From Rhizobium sp. BT04 (GTDB taxonomy: Bacteria > Pseudomonadota > Alphaproteobacteria > Rhizobiales > Rhizobiaceae), in NCBI RefSeq assembly GCF_030053135.1, contig NZ_CP125652.1:3838501-3902500 (forward strand): a DNA stretch of 64,000 nucleotides. Reading direction: 5' to 3'. The first letter of the stretch is position 1. Each line of letters opens with the position of its first letter. A program made the translations under genes and the position numbers. Under the pieces are notes generated by a model. It was not told the origin of the DNA, did not search any database, and saw nothing but the letters and a program-made list of their open reading frames with translations. This document shows, piece after piece, positions 9,479 through 19,606 of this stretch.

Positions 9479-10501
9479 ATGGAAACAATCGTCGAGGACG
9501 CCGGTGTCGGCGTCGTGTCGCCCGAACTCGTGGTCGACGCGCTGTTTGCATGCCGAAAGACGGCAGCGATCAGGGCGGCCATCGAGCTTGATCTCTTTAC
9601 GCACATCGGCGAGGGCAAAACGGCAGCATTGCTGGCGTCGGCGACAAGCGCCTCGGAGCGTGGGGTGCGCATCCTGTGCGACTACCTGGTGGTCCATGGT
9701 TTCCTGACAAAGGAGAGCGGACAGTACCGAATGACGCCCTCGACCAGAATGTTCCTCGATCGCAATTCGCCGGCCTATATGGGCTCTGCCGTCGAGTTCG
9801 TCGCAGCACCCGAAATAATCGATAATTTTCTGCGCGATCCGGCCGCCATCGTGCGAAACGGCGGTTCGTCCGGGCTTGCCAACATGTCGCCAGACAATCC
9901 CGTCTGGTTGAAGTTTGCGCGCGGCATGGGCTCCTTTACCGGGCTCAGCGCCAAGATACTGGCCGGCGAAATCTCCGGCTGGCCGAGGCCTCCCAAAAAG
10001 GTCTTGGACATCGCTGCAGGTCCGGGTGTTTTCGGGATCGAAATCGCCAAGGCCTTTCCATCGGCGGAGATCGTCGCCGTCGATTGGGCCGCCGTGTTGG
10101 AGCTGTCGAGGCAGAATGCGGTAAAAGCCGGCGTGGCCGACCGATACCGGACGATCGCCGGCAGTGCCTTCGATGTGGAGTGGGGGACGGGTTACGATCT
10201 CGTCCTGCTGCCGAATTTTCTGCACCACTTCGATGCGCCGACATGTGCTGAGCTGTTACGAAGGATCATCGCCAGCCTTGCAGGGGATGGTCGGATCGTC
10301 GCGGTCGATTTCGTGCCGAACGAAGATGGCGTGTCGCCGCCTTTTCCCGCGGCCTTCTCCTGGGAGATGCTCGCCAGCACGCCGGCGGGCCAAGCTTACA
10401 CGCAAAGTGAGCTGACTGAGATGGCGAGACTGGTCGGCCTTGCCGGTGTCACGGTCAAACCGATGCCTCCAACGCCGGCAAGCCTCATTCTCTTTGAATA
10501 G
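9479..10501 (+). CDS. SAM methyltransferase with N-terminal dimerisation domain
   Basis: 340 residues from the ATG at 9479, preceded by GGGGG at SD distance; an in-frame GTG at 9392 lacks such a site. Residues about 15-80 form the winged-helix dimerisation domain of plant-type O-methyltransferases (ELVVDALFACRKTAAIRAAIE). VLDIAAGPGVFGIEIAK near 175 is motif I, and PNFLHHFDAPTCAELLRRI is the catalytic-region segment. It lies downstream of gmd-fcl with a 228-nt gap that shows no gene, so it could methylate a deoxysugar or act on an unrelated small molecule. Confidence 0.75.
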   Translation: METIVEDAGVGVVSPELVVDALFACRKTAAIRAAIELDLFTHIGEGKTAALLASATSASERGVRILCDYLVVHGFLTKESGQYRMTPSTRMFLDRNSPAYMGSAVEFVAAPEIIDNFLRDPAAIVRNGGSSGLANMSPDNPVWLKFARGMGSFTGLSAKILAGEISGWPRPPKKVLDIAAGPGVFGIEIAKAFPSAEIVAVDWAAVLELSRQNAVKAGVADRYRTIAGSAFDVEWGTGYDLVLLPNFLHHFDAPTCAELLRRIIASLAGDGRIVAVDFVPNEDGVSPPFPAAFSWEMLASTPAGQAYTQSELTEMARLVGLAGVTVKPMPPTPASLILFE

Positions 10502-10624
10502 CCGGTCGACAGTCGTCGCATCTTGAATAGGCTCGCCAGCACCGACGTATCGCGACCCGCCAGGATACGACCCAAAAAATTCTTCCGAACCGTTCTGGTG
10601 CTAGATGCAGATGCGCATCCTGCA

Positions 10625-10972
10625 TCAAACCAGATCGTCGAGGTCGACGTCCAGAATCCGAGCGATCGCCTTCAATGCGTCCAGGGAGCCTTCCTTCTTT
10701 CCGGTCTCGATTTCCGAAAGATAGGGCTGTGAGAGCCCGGCCTTTTCGGCCAGCTCCTTGACGCTTATGCCGCGATGCTTGCGGAACACGCGGACAGGAT
10801 CTTCGCCTGAAATCAGCGCCTTGACGACGTCTTCCGGCCAGGTCTCTTCGCCGGCATCGATGCGCGCCTTCGCGGCGCGCGCCTCGCTGAGGTCGACAAG
10901 GTCGCGGTAGTCTTCTTCGGAGAGCAGGACATAGCCCTTGCCGTCGATGGTCAGTGTCTGAATTTCACCCAT
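10625..10972 (-). CDS. XRE-family antitoxin of a type II toxin-antitoxin pair
   Basis: 115 residues. The first about 45 residues (MGEIQTLTIDGKGYVLLSEEDYRDL) look like a Phd/YefM-style antitoxin N-terminus. Residues about 60-110 are a classical HTH_3 domain (FRKHRGISVKELAEKAGLSQ, then YLSEIETGKK). The start has a GGAG SD (aaTAGGAGaccatcATG). It lies directly downstream of the toxin gene, the HigBA-like toxin-first order. It should bind both the toxin and the shared promoter, so it may repress the operon. Confidence 0.85.
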   Translation of the reverse strand: MGEIQTLTIDGKGYVLLSEEDYRDLVDLSEARAAKARIDAGEETWPEDVVKALISGEDPVRVFRKHRGISVKELAEKAGLSQPYLSEIETGKKEGSLDALKAIARILDVDLDDLV

Positions 10973-11226
10973 GATGGTCTCCTATTCGTTATAGATGTCG
11001 CCACGCGGGCCGGTTTGATGACGATGACCTGCATGGTCTGATCGTCGATGATGACTCGATCCTGTCCGACGCGAATGCGAAAAAATTCGCTGCCTTGCAG
11101 TTTCTTGAGATCAACCGGCTCGCTGTTGGCGAAGGCTTCGACCTTGGCGACGATCGCGGCCGCGCGCTTCGGCTGCATCTTGCGGAGTGCCTTCGCGGCA
11201 GCCTTGCTGTAGGCGATCTTTTTCAT
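10951..11226 (-). CDS. RelE/ParE-family toxin, C-terminus probably frameshifted
   Basis: 91 residues. The first about 73 residues (MKKIAYSKAAAKALRKMQPK, then EFFRIRVGQDRVIIDD) fit the RelE/ParE fold. The last 18 residues (VATSITNRRPSWVKFRH) do not resemble the family. Inserting one base in the CC at 11010-11011 restores IKPGPRGDIYNE followed by TAG at 10982-10984, the usual PRGxxY ending and a stop just before the antitoxin SD. The visible frame therefore overlaps the antitoxin by 22 nt only because of a likely one-base deletion. Activity may be lost, since the C-terminal Arg/Tyr region contributes to mRNA cleavage in RelE relatives. Confidence 0.75.
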   Translation of the reverse strand: MKKIAYSKAAAKALRKMQPKRAAAIVAKVEAFANSEPVDLKKLQGSEFFRIRVGQDRVIIDDQTMQVIVIKPARVATSITNRRPSWVKFRH

Positions 11227-11263
11227 AAGGGGAATATAGCTATTGGCGAATTCTGGCGCAATG

Positions 11264-11273
11264 GCAATATTGC
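11264..11273. promoter_or_regulatory. palindrome upstream of the toxin-antitoxin operon
   Basis: GCAATATTGC is a perfect 10-bp palindrome 38 bp upstream of the toxin start. It is flanked by two copies of GCGAATTC (around 11247 and 11288). The placement suits an operator for the antitoxin's HTH domain; binding is inferred only. Confidence 0.35.
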
Positions 11274-11428
11274 TTATGGCGATATTTGCGAATTCCGCTC
11301 GGTCCTTGGACTCAAACTACCTGAATCGAGACTTGGCTCTGGCCGAAAGCGCGATCAGGAAGCTCGAAGCGAGAACAGAAATTCCCAACTGACACGAAAT
11401 GTCCTGATCTAATGAGGGGGAAATTGAT

Positions 11429-11502
11429 TGGCTGGGGAACCTGGACTCGAACCAAGATTAACGGAGTCAGAGTCCGTCGTTCTACCATTGAACTATTCCC
11501 CA
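11429..11502 (-). tRNA. tRNA-Gln (anticodon CTG)
   Basis: The minus strand folds as a full cloverleaf: acceptor TGGGGAA pairs with TTCCCCA, D-arm AGTTCAATGGTAGAACG, anticodon stem ACGGA/TCCGT with loop CTCTGAC (anticodon CTG, reading CAG), T-arm with GGTTCGAGTCC, discriminator G and an encoded CCA. The 3' end points toward the toxin-antitoxin module and the polysaccharide cluster, the side on which tRNA-targeting elements insert. No integrase or second copy of the tRNA end was seen in the window. Confidence 0.95.
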
Positions 11503-11541
11503 GCAGTTGCCGCCGAAGCAGGGCTTGGCTGCTGTGCGGCG

Positions 11542-11569
11542 CTTATAACCAAAAGCGGGCGGATTGCAA
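11542..11569 (-). promoter_or_regulatory. candidate promoter of tRNA-Gln
   Basis: Read on the minus strand, TTGCAA (11569-11564) and TATAAG (11547-11542) are separated by 16 nt and lie about 40 nt upstream of the mature tRNA start. This is a plausible sigma-70-type promoter, unproven. Confidence 0.45.
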
Positions 11570-11744
11570 ATACCCGTTTTGAAAAAATTCGAGGCTGGGC
11601 GGAAGACGAAAAACCATCCCCGAATCCCCGTCCAAAAAAGAATTTGGCGATTTCGGCGGGCGCTGATATTCTTGCGGCAACGCAAAAATCGAATGAGCGC
11701 CTGCTGCATACCTCAGGACTTGCGCGGCGCGGTGGAAAAACAAC

Positions 11745-13307
11745 GTGGAAGACCCCGAAGGCGGCGCAAAGCCGCAATTTGACGGGGCGTCGGCGGCAGG
11801 GCGCAAGGACGGCAAGAAGTCCAGGCGCCGTAAGGGCAAGCGTGGCGGGCAATCCCGCAACGCGGCTCATCCCGCTTCGCATGAGCCCTCCGGCGGTGCC
11901 GGACAGCCTGCGCGCCCGATGGAAGATGCAGCCGGCAATCCGGCCCGCAAGCGCAAGCGTCGCCGTCGTGGCGGTCATGGTGCTGCGCAAGGCGGTTCAC
12001 CTCATCCCCATGCGATGGAGCAGACGCAAGCGGCGGGCAACCCCGCGCGGTCTGAAGGTGAGCCTCTGCCGAGCCGGCGCAACCGGCGCAAAAATCGTGG
12101 CAAGCGCGGTCTCCAGGGCCGGCCGCTGACGGCGGCAAAGCCTTCCCCGCCGCAGCAGGAAAGCCGCGCGGAAGAGACGGCGCGTACAGCCGTTCCGCGC
12201 GAAACGCCAAACGGCGCAGCCGCCAGCCGCAAGGGCCGCCAGGATAGCCATAGCAATCCCGGTTTTCAGGGGGATCGCCAGGCCGGTGACTATACATGGC
12301 CGGAAGAACTCTACGCCGCTCTCGACCTCGGCACCAACAATTGCCGCCTGCTCATTGCCCAGCCGACCCGCCCCGGTCAGTTCCGCGTCGTGGACGCCTT
12401 TTCCCGCATCGTGCGCCTCGGCGAAGGCCTTGCGGCAAGCGGCCGCCTGTCCGACGAGGCGATGGAGCGGGCGATCGAGGCGCTGCGGATCTGCGCCTCC
12501 AAGCTCAGGAACCGTGAGATCCGCCGCATGCGGCTGATCGCCACCGAAGCCTGCCGTCAGGCCGTCAACGGCGAAGAATTCCTCAGCCGGGTGGTTGCCG
12601 AAACCGGGCTCGAGTTGGAGATCATCGATCGCGAGACCGAGGCGCGGCTTGCCGTCTCCGGCTGCTCTTCGCTGGTCGGGCGCGAGACGCGCTCGGTCGT
12701 GCTCTTCGATATCGGCGGCGGTTCGTCGGAGATTGCCGTCATCCGCATTGGCGACAATCGCTTCAGCCGGCTTGCCAATCACATCACCCACTGGACCTCG
12801 CTGCCGGTCGGCGTCGTGACGCTGTCGGAGCGTCACGGCGGGCGTGACGTCACGCCGGAAGTCTTTGAGGGCATGGTGCGCGAGGTCGAGGGCATGCTCG
12901 TCAGTTTCGACTGCCCCGAGATCGAGATCGCCCAGACCGGCGACTTCCATCTGATCGGGACGTCGGGGACGGTGACGACGCTTGCCGGCGTGCATCTCGA
13001 CCTGCCGCGTTATGACCGGCGCAGGGTCGACGGCATCTGGCTGTCCGACGACGAGGTCTCCGCCATGCAGGCAAAACTTCTCTCCTGGGATTTCGAAAGC
13101 CGCGCGGCCAATCCCTGCATTGGGCCTGACAGGGCCGATCTGGTGCTGGCCGGCTGCGCCATTCTCGAGGCGATCCGCCGCCGCTGGCCGAGCCCGCGGA
13201 TGCGCGTTGCCGATCGCGGCTTGAGGGAAGGCCTGCTCACAGACATGATGGCCGATGACGGCGTGTGGCGGCGCAACCGCAACCGCCGCGGCCAACGGGC
13301 TAGATAG
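11745..13307 (+). CDS. ppx: Ppx/GppA phosphatase with long basic N-terminal extension
   Basis: 520 residues from a GTG at 11745. The catalytic domain begins near residue 185 with [20 protein letters not shown] (phosphate-binding loop 1) and has [15 protein letters not shown] near 325, [14 protein letters not shown] near 405 and [11 protein letters not shown] at the end. All are hallmarks of exopolyphosphatase / guanosine-pentaphosphate phosphohydrolases of the ASKHA fold. The first about 180 residues are low-complexity and rich in Arg, Lys, Pro, Gly and Ala ([20 protein letters not shown]), probably disordered. Polyphosphate and/or pppGpp hydrolysis is expected. The next gene, rlmE, follows after 8 nt. 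Confidence 0.9.
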   Translation: MEDPEGGAKPQFDGASAAGRKDGKKSRRRKGKRGGQSRNAAHPASHEPSGGAGQPARPMEDAAGNPARKRKRRRRGGHGAAQGGSPHPHAMEQTQAAGNPARSEGEPLPSRRNRRKNRGKRGLQGRPLTAAKPSPPQQESRAEETARTAVPRETPNGAAASRKGRQDSHSNPGFQGDRQAGDYTWPEELYAALDLGTNNCRLLIAQPTRPGQFRVVDAFSRIVRLGEGLAASGRLSDEAMERAIEALRICASKLRNREIRRMRLIATEACRQAVNGEEFLSRVVAETGLELEIIDRETEARLAVSGCSSLVGRETRSVVLFDIGGGSSEIAVIRIGDNRFSRLANHITHWTSLPVGVVTLSERHGGRDVTPEVFEGMVREVEGMLVSFDCPEIEIAQTGDFHLIGTSGTVTTLAGVHLDLPRYDRRRVDGIWLSDDEVSAMQAKLLSWDFESRAANPCIGPDRADLVLAGCAILEAIRRRWPSPRMRVADRGLREGLLTDMMADDGVWRRNRNRRGQRAR

Positions 13308-13315
13308 GGGAAGGC

Positions 13316-14035
13316 ATGACCAAGGCACCGATCGCGGGAAACCGCACCGGCCGCAAGCTCGGCCAGCGCGTCAAGAACAAGAAGATGAAGGCCTCGTCGC
13401 GCCAATGGCTGCAGCGCCACATCAACGATCCCTATGTGCAGCGCGCCCAGCTTGAAGGTTATCGCGCCCGCGCCGCCTTCAAGCTGCTGGAAATCGACGA
13501 GAAATACCATATCCTGCGCGGCGCCAGGCGCATCATCGATCTCGGTGCGGCACCCGGCAGCTGGTCGCAGATCGCCGCCAAGGTCACCGGCTCGACGGAT
13601 GAGGATATCCGCGTGGCCGCGATCGATTTCCTCGAAATGACCCAGCTGCCGGGCGTCAAGATTCTGCAACTCGATTTCCTCGATCCCAGCGCGCCGGAAA
13701 AGCTGCTGGAAGCGGTCGGCGGCGCGCCCGATCTTGTCATCTCGGACATGGCGGCACCGACCACCGGCCACCACCGCACCGATCATCTGCGCACCATGCA
13801 TCTCTGCGAAGTCGCGGCGCATTTCGCCGTCGAGGTGCTGGGCGAGGGCGGACATTTCCTCACCAAGACCTTCCAGGGGGGCACCGAGCGTGAGCTGCTC
13901 GCCATGCTGAAGCAGAATTTCCGTCAGGTTGTTCATGTCAAGCCGAATTCGTCACGCGCCGAATCGGTCGAGATGTTCCTGCTCGCCAAGGGTTTCAAGG
14001 GCCGCAAGGCCGAAGGTGAAGCTGAGCAAGCTTGA
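13316..14035 (+). CDS. rlmE: 23S rRNA 2'-O-ribose U2552 methyltransferase
   Basis: 239 residues of the FtsJ/RrmJ family. A basic N-terminus ([20 protein letters not shown]) precedes [13 protein letters not shown] with the first catalytic Lys. [13 protein letters not shown] is SAM motif [15 protein letters not shown] holds the catalytic Asp, and FLTKTFQGG the second Lys; the final Glu is in [17 protein letters not shown]. It methylates the A-loop uridine late in 50S assembly. It is located 8 nt after ppx and is presumably cotranscribed. Confidence 0.95.
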   Translation: MTKAPIAGNRTGRKLGQRVKNKKMKASSRQWLQRHINDPYVQRAQLEGYRARAAFKLLEIDEKYHILRGARRIIDLGAAPGSWSQIAAKVTGSTDEDIRVAAIDFLEMTQLPGVKILQLDFLDPSAPEKLLEAVGGAPDLVISDMAAPTTGHHRTDHLRTMHLCEVAAHFAVEVLGEGGHFLTKTFQGGTERELLAMLKQNFRQVVHVKPNSSRAESVEMFLLAKGFKGRKAEGEAEQA

Positions 14036-14081
14036 TCTTCCGGCCGGTGCTGACGGGGGATGGCGGTCTCTTGCATGACCG

Positions 14082-14105
14082 CCTTAAATCGGGATCGATT
14101 TAAGG
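14082..14105. repeat. 10-bp perfect inverted repeat
   Basis: CCTTAAATCG and CGATTTAAGG are separated by GGAT and lie just after rlmE. The same kind of TTAAATCG palindrome recurs in Rhizobium intergenic DNA (recalled, not searched). It may act as a weak terminator or form part of the dispersed repeat that continues to about 14165. Confidence 0.6.
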
Positions 14106-14127
14106 ATAAGGTTGTCGAGCAAATGAA

Positions 14128-14165
14128 AACGCCACAGCGTCCTTAGCGCGTCTGGAGAGACACGC
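14128..14165. repeat. dispersed intergenic repeat, copy 1
   Basis: The segment containing ACAGCGTCCTTAGCGCGTCT and the following AGAC half-arm closely resembles 23895-23928 (ACAGCGCTCTTTGTGCGTCT then GAAAAGAC). Both lie immediately upstream of short genes, so they look like two copies of one genome-wide rhizobial repeat. Confidence 0.5.
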
Positions 14166-14190
14166 GGCGATGCTGATCAGAGTTGATCCC

Positions 14191-14574
14191 ATGCTTCTCT
14201 ACGTCACGCTCGGAACCAACGATCTTTATCACGCGGGGCATTTTTACGATGCCGTTCTGCCGGTGCTCGGTTATCGCCGCCAGCACTATTCGGAGGAGGA
14301 AATCGGCTATTCCGCCGAGGGCGATGTGCGCTGCCGCTTCTGGGTGGTGACCCCCTTCAATCGCCGCAGGGCGACATCGGGCAATGGCGCCATGGTCGCC
14401 TTTGCGGCTGCAAGCCGGGCGGATGTCGATGCCTTCCATGCGGCGGCAATGGCGGCAGGCGGCGTGGATGAAGGCGGACCGGGCCTGCGCCCATACCATG
14501 CTCATTTCTATGCCGCCTATGTGCGCGATCTCGACGGCAACAAGCTCTGCGCCGTCTGTGAAAACCCTGAATAG
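14191..14574 (+). CDS. VOC/glyoxalase-like small enzyme
   Basis: About 127 residues from the ATG at 14191 (MLLYVTLGTNDLYHAGHFYD); an in-frame ATG at 14170 adds seven residues and cannot be excluded. The betaalphabeta-betabetabeta pattern, the opening VTLGTND and the terminal YAAYVRDLDGNKLCAVCEN are typical of the vicinal-oxygen-chelate superfamily. His in the first repeat and Glu near the end could bind metal. Reaction unknown; members include glyoxalases and dioxygenase-like proteins. Confidence 0.8.
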   Translation: MLLYVTLGTNDLYHAGHFYDAVLPVLGYRRQHYSEEEIGYSAEGDVRCRFWVVTPFNRRRATSGNGAMVAFAAASRADVDAFHAAAMAAGGVDEGGPGLRPYHAHFYAAYVRDLDGNKLCAVCENPE

Positions 14575-14635
14575 ATGACAGGTCTCTCTGACGCGCAAAG
14601 GCCGCTGCAGCACTAAGCTGCCATTGTGCAGCGGC

Positions 14636-16060
14636 CTATTTCACCACCGGCTGCTCTGCTTCAACAGTCGAGGTCGTCACGCGTCTCGGCCGGTGGCCGG
14701 AAACGAGCGCACCGGCATTGCGGTCCATCCTGATGAAGGGAATGGTCGCAATGACGGTCAGTCCGGCGATGATGTAGAAGGCAAGGTGGAAGTCGACGAC
14801 ATCAAGCGCTTCGCCCCTGATATAGATCGAGCTTTCCAGGATCGCGGCGGCGACCGCAACGCCGAGCGCCAGGCTGATCTGCTGCATCACCGAGCTCATC
14901 GATGTCGCCTGGCTGGCTTCCGCATCATCGATATCGGCAAAGGCAAGCGCATTGACGCCGGTGAACATGAAGGAGCGGGAGAAGCCGCCGAGCAGTAGCA
15001 CGCCGATGATGACGAGATGCGGCGTCGCCGGCGTGAACAGGCCGGTGATAACGGTCACCAGCGTCGTCATCATGGCGGCGCCGAGCAGCGTCGTGCGGAA
15101 GCCGGCGGCGGCGAAGACGCGCTTTGCCATGAACTTGGTGGTGATCGCCCCGATCGCCCCGGCAAAGGTGATGAGGCCGGATTGGAACGGCGTCAGCCCG
15201 AAGCCGAGCTGCAGCATCAGCGGCGTCAGGAACGGCATGGCGCCGATGCAGATACGGAACAGCGTGCCGCCGAAGGTGGAGGCCCGGAAGGTCGGGTTCT
15301 TGAACAGGTTGAGGTTGAGGATCGGCGCCGGGTGGCGCTTCGCATGCCGCACGTAAAGGAAGCCGCAGGCCAGGCCGATCACGGTGGCGGTGACGCCGAT
15401 GGCAGGCGGCAGGGCCGGCAGGCTGACCACCGACAGGCCGAAGACGACGCCGGCGGCTGAAAGCGAGGTCAGCACGAAACCGGTGAAATCGAGCTTCGGC
15501 GGCGCCGTCGCCTCGACCTCCGGCAGGAAGATCGTCGCCAGCCAGATACCGATAATGCCGACCGGCACGTTGATCAGGAAGATCCAGTGCCAGCTGAAAT
15601 AGGTGGTGATGAAGCCGCCGAGCGGCGGACCGGTGAGCGGACCGACAAGGGCGGGAATGGTGAGCAGCGCCATGGCCGAAACCAGATCGCTGCGCTTCGT
15701 TGTGCGCACCAGCACCAGGCGGCCGACCGGCGTCATCATCGCGCCGCCCATGCCCTGCAGGAAGCGGGCAAACACGAATTCGACGAGATTGGACGAGGCG
15801 GCGCAGAAGATAGAGCCGATCACGAAGACCGAGATGGCAAGCCGGAAGATCTTCTTGGCGCCGAACCTGTCGGCCATCCAGCCGCTGACCGGAATGAACA
15901 CCGCCAGCGCCACCATGTAGGAGGTCAGCGCCAGCTTCAGCGTGATCGGCCCGACATTGAGATCTCTGGCGATCGCCGGCAGCGCCGTTGCAATGACGGT
16001 CGAATCCATCTGTTCCATGAAGAGGGCGACGGCGAGGATCAGCGGGACGATGCGGTTCAT
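14636..16060 (-). CDS. MFS multidrug efflux transporter, DHA2-like
   Basis: 474 residues from MNRIVPLILAVALF; the frame is open further upstream to 16183 but only in sequence unlike a transporter. FMEQMDSTVIATALPAIA is the DHA2 motif D1 and SGWMADRFGAKKIFRLA is the loop 2-3 motif A; FLQGMGGAMMTPVGRLVLV and IPALVGPLTGPPLGGFI (motif C-like) follow. About 12-14 hydrophobic segments are evident. It exports drugs or toxic metabolites using the proton gradient. It is transcribed divergently from the metallo-beta-lactamase-fold gene across 232 nt; no local regulator gene is present. Confidence 0.88.
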   Translation of the reverse strand: MNRIVPLILAVALFMEQMDSTVIATALPAIARDLNVGPITLKLALTSYMVALAVFIPVSGWMADRFGAKKIFRLAISVFVIGSIFCAASSNLVEFVFARFLQGMGGAMMTPVGRLVLVRTTKRSDLVSAMALLTIPALVGPLTGPPLGGFITTYFSWHWIFLINVPVGIIGIWLATIFLPEVEATAPPKLDFTGFVLTSLSAAGVVFGLSVVSLPALPPAIGVTATVIGLACGFLYVRHAKRHPAPILNLNLFKNPTFRASTFGGTLFRICIGAMPFLTPLMLQLGFGLTPFQSGLITFAGAIGAITTKFMAKRVFAAAGFRTTLLGAAMMTTLVTVITGLFTPATPHLVIIGVLLLGGFSRSFMFTGVNALAFADIDDAEASQATSMSSVMQQISLALGVAVAAAILESSIYIRGEALDVVDFHLAFYIIAGLTVIATIPFIRMDRNAGALVSGHRPRRVTTSTVEAEQPVVK

Positions 16061-16292
16061 AGGCGGGAGCCTTGATGGGGGAAGGCCCGTGCTGTTTAGT
16101 CCCACTTCAGGAGCCTGCCAATGCTCAAATCCGCTTCGATGACATGTTTGCTTCACGTCTGCGTGAGACGGCTTGTCCGACAAGATCGCCTATCAAAATT
16201 GACATATGTTTACTCTGCCGGGGCAAGAAATCCGGCGGGAAACGTCATCGAGGCGTGCGGCGACACACCGCAAGGCGGGGGAGAAGGGATAT

Positions 16293-17285
16293 ATGGCAGT
16301 TTCGACGCGACTGAAGCGGCGCACGTTTTTTGCAGCAGGGCTCAGCCTGCTGGCGGCGCCGGCAATTTTGAGAGAGAAGGCCGAAGCGGCCGCCACTGGA
16401 GAAAGCAGAAATATGGATGCAACGCCTTTGCCCGAAATCAATCAGTTCAAACTCGGTTCCTATAAGTTTACGGCCGTCCGCGACGGCACCAATGTCTCCG
16501 AAAAGCCCTATGAAACCTACGGCACCAATCAGGATTCGGACGCCGTCAGGGCATTGCTGACCGCAAACTTCCTGCCCGCCGACAAGCTGTTGAACGGCTA
16601 TACGCCGGCCCTTGTCGATACCGGCTCGGATGTCATTCTCGTCGATACCGGCTTCGGCGAGGGCGGCCGCGCAAGGGGCAGCGGCAAGCTTGCCCAAGGC
16701 CTGAAAGCGGCTGGATATTCGGCCGACGACGTCACCATCGTCGCGCTGACCCATCTGCACGGCGATCATATCGGCGGCCTGATGGAGAACGGCGCGCCTG
16801 CCTTCAGGAATGCTCGCTATGTCGTCGGCCAGGCCGAGTATGATTTCTGGTCGGACAAGGCGCGTGAGGGCACACCGGCCGAAGGCGGCCACAAGGCGGT
16901 GCTCGCCAATGTGACGCCGCTTGCTGAAAAGACCGCCTTCATCAAGGACGGCGACAGCGTCGCCCCCGGCGTTACCGCGATGCTGGCCGCCGGCCACTCG
17001 CCGGGACATATGGTGTTCCACGTCGAATCCGAGGGAAAGCGGCTCGTTCTCACCGGCGATACGGCCAATCATTATATCCTGTCGCTGCTGCGCCCGGATT
17101 GGGAAGTCCGCTTCGACATGGACAAGGCGCAGGCGGCGGCCACCCGCCGCAAGGTTTTCGATATGATCGCGACCGACAAGATCGCCTTCCTCGGCTACCA
17201 CATGCCGTTCCCGGCGGTCGGCTTCGTCGAGCGGCAGGATGGCGGTTATCGCTTCGTGCCGAAGACCTATCAGTTCGACATCTGA
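16293..17285 (+). CDS. Tat-exported metallo-beta-lactamase-fold hydrolase
   Basis: 330 residues from the ATG at 16293, preceded by a strong SD (GAGAAGGGAtat). The N-terminus RLKRRTFFAAGLSLLAAPA is a twin-arginine-like signal, cleaved probably near AEAAA. TLTHLHGDHIGG is represented by LTHLHGDHIGGL near residue 152, the HxHxDH zinc motif; AAGHSPGHMVF and LTGDTANHYI supply the other His/Asp ligands. The protein should be periplasmic; the substrate is not evident (lactonase-like or arylsulfatase-like members share this layout). TTGACA at about 16197 could be part of its promoter. Confidence 0.85.
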   Translation: MAVSTRLKRRTFFAAGLSLLAAPAILREKAEAAATGESRNMDATPLPEINQFKLGSYKFTAVRDGTNVSEKPYETYGTNQDSDAVRALLTANFLPADKLLNGYTPALVDTGSDVILVDTGFGEGGRARGSGKLAQGLKAAGYSADDVTIVALTHLHGDHIGGLMENGAPAFRNARYVVGQAEYDFWSDKAREGTPAEGGHKAVLANVTPLAEKTAFIKDGDSVAPGVTAMLAAGHSPGHMVFHVESEGKRLVLTGDTANHYILSLLRPDWEVRFDMDKAQAAATRRKVFDMIATDKIAFLGYHMPFPAVGFVERQDGGYRFVPKTYQFDI

Positions 17286-17402
17286 TAGGGAGCCGCTCTC
17301 TGCGCAGCGACTTTCCCGGGAACGCGTGAAAACAAAGGGATAGGTCCTCTCCACGACGTGGAGAAATCAGGGACTTGCTTCACGCGCATGGCACCCATGA
17401 CG

Positions 17403-17429
17403 AGCCCGGCGGGCACGCCGGGCTTTTTG
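17403..17429 (+). terminator. rho-independent terminator
   Basis: AGCCCGGC (17403-17410) pairs with GCCGGGCT (17417-17424) around GGGCAC and is followed by TTTTT. It lies 118 nt after the metallo-beta-lactamase-fold gene and 128 nt before guaB, so it ends the former or is part of a guaB leader. A smaller hairpin CTCCAC-GAC-GTGGAG precedes it near 17349. Confidence 0.8.
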
Positions 17430-17544
17430 CTATTTCCTTCCTGTCATAGACGTGTTACCAGCCCTCGCCAACTTCCAAGCAACCCATGCACACCGCCGGG
17501 GCGGACGATTCGTTTCCGGGCGGGATCGCATTTTTATTAAATGA

Positions 17545-19041
<1,497 letters not shown>

Positions 19042-19043
19042 CA

Positions 19044-19598
19044 ATGAAAGCGGGCAGCGGGATTCCTCTCTGGATCGTCGCGCTGCTCGCAGCCCTCTGC
19101 CTTGCCGTGCTCGCCTGGACGACCTTCGGCTTCGTCGTTCCGTTCAAGCACGAAACCGGTCAGGCGGTGCTCGACACCTATTTCGCCGGTTACGACGAGT
19201 CTGCGGTCTTCCACATGCAGAAGCTGCTCGATGAGAACGAGACGGCGACCAGATTGCTGCGCGCCATGTATTTCGGGCCGGAGCTGATCTTTCCGGCATT
19301 GCTGACGGCGCTGCTGTTCCTCGCCTTCCTCAAGCTCGGTCCTGGCGGCGCGTGGTTTGGCCGATCGGTGCATCCGGTCATTGGCAAGGCAGTCTACCTG
19401 CTGCCATTCATCTACGGCATCGCCGACTACGGCGAGAACATCTCGAGCCTGATCGCCTTCGGCGATGGTGCGCCCTCAGGCCTCGCAACACAGCTGCTGC
19501 CGTGGATGACACGGTTGAAATTCGCAAGCCTTGCCATCTGCTTCATCCTCATCGCTCGGCTCGCCATTGCCCGCTGGCTCTCACCGCGCCAAGACTAA
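19044..19598 (+). CDS. small integral membrane protein, unknown function
   Basis: 184 residues with about four hydrophobic helices: residues 8-32 (PLWIVALLAALCLAVLAW), about 77-97 (ELIFPALLTALLFLAFLKL), about 112-125 and about 155-173 (FASLAICFILIARLAIARW). The region between the first two helices is acidic and probably extracytoplasmic. No known domain is recognised. The start lies 2 nt after the guaB stop, so it is translated with guaB; whether it is functionally linked is unknown. Confidence 0.7.
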   Translation: MKAGSGIPLWIVALLAALCLAVLAWTTFGFVVPFKHETGQAVLDTYFAGYDESAVFHMQKLLDENETATRLLRAMYFGPELIFPALLTALLFLAFLKLGPGGAWFGRSVHPVIGKAVYLLPFIYGIADYGENISSLIAFGDGAPSGLATQLLPWMTRLKFASLAICFILIARLAIARWLSPRQD

Positions 19599-19606
19599 GG
19601 GTGCTA

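Noticed and set aside
10502..11428. tRNA-Gln as integration site of a mobile island
   Set aside because: No integrase, transposase or duplicated tRNA end is visible; kept only as a low-confidence observation.
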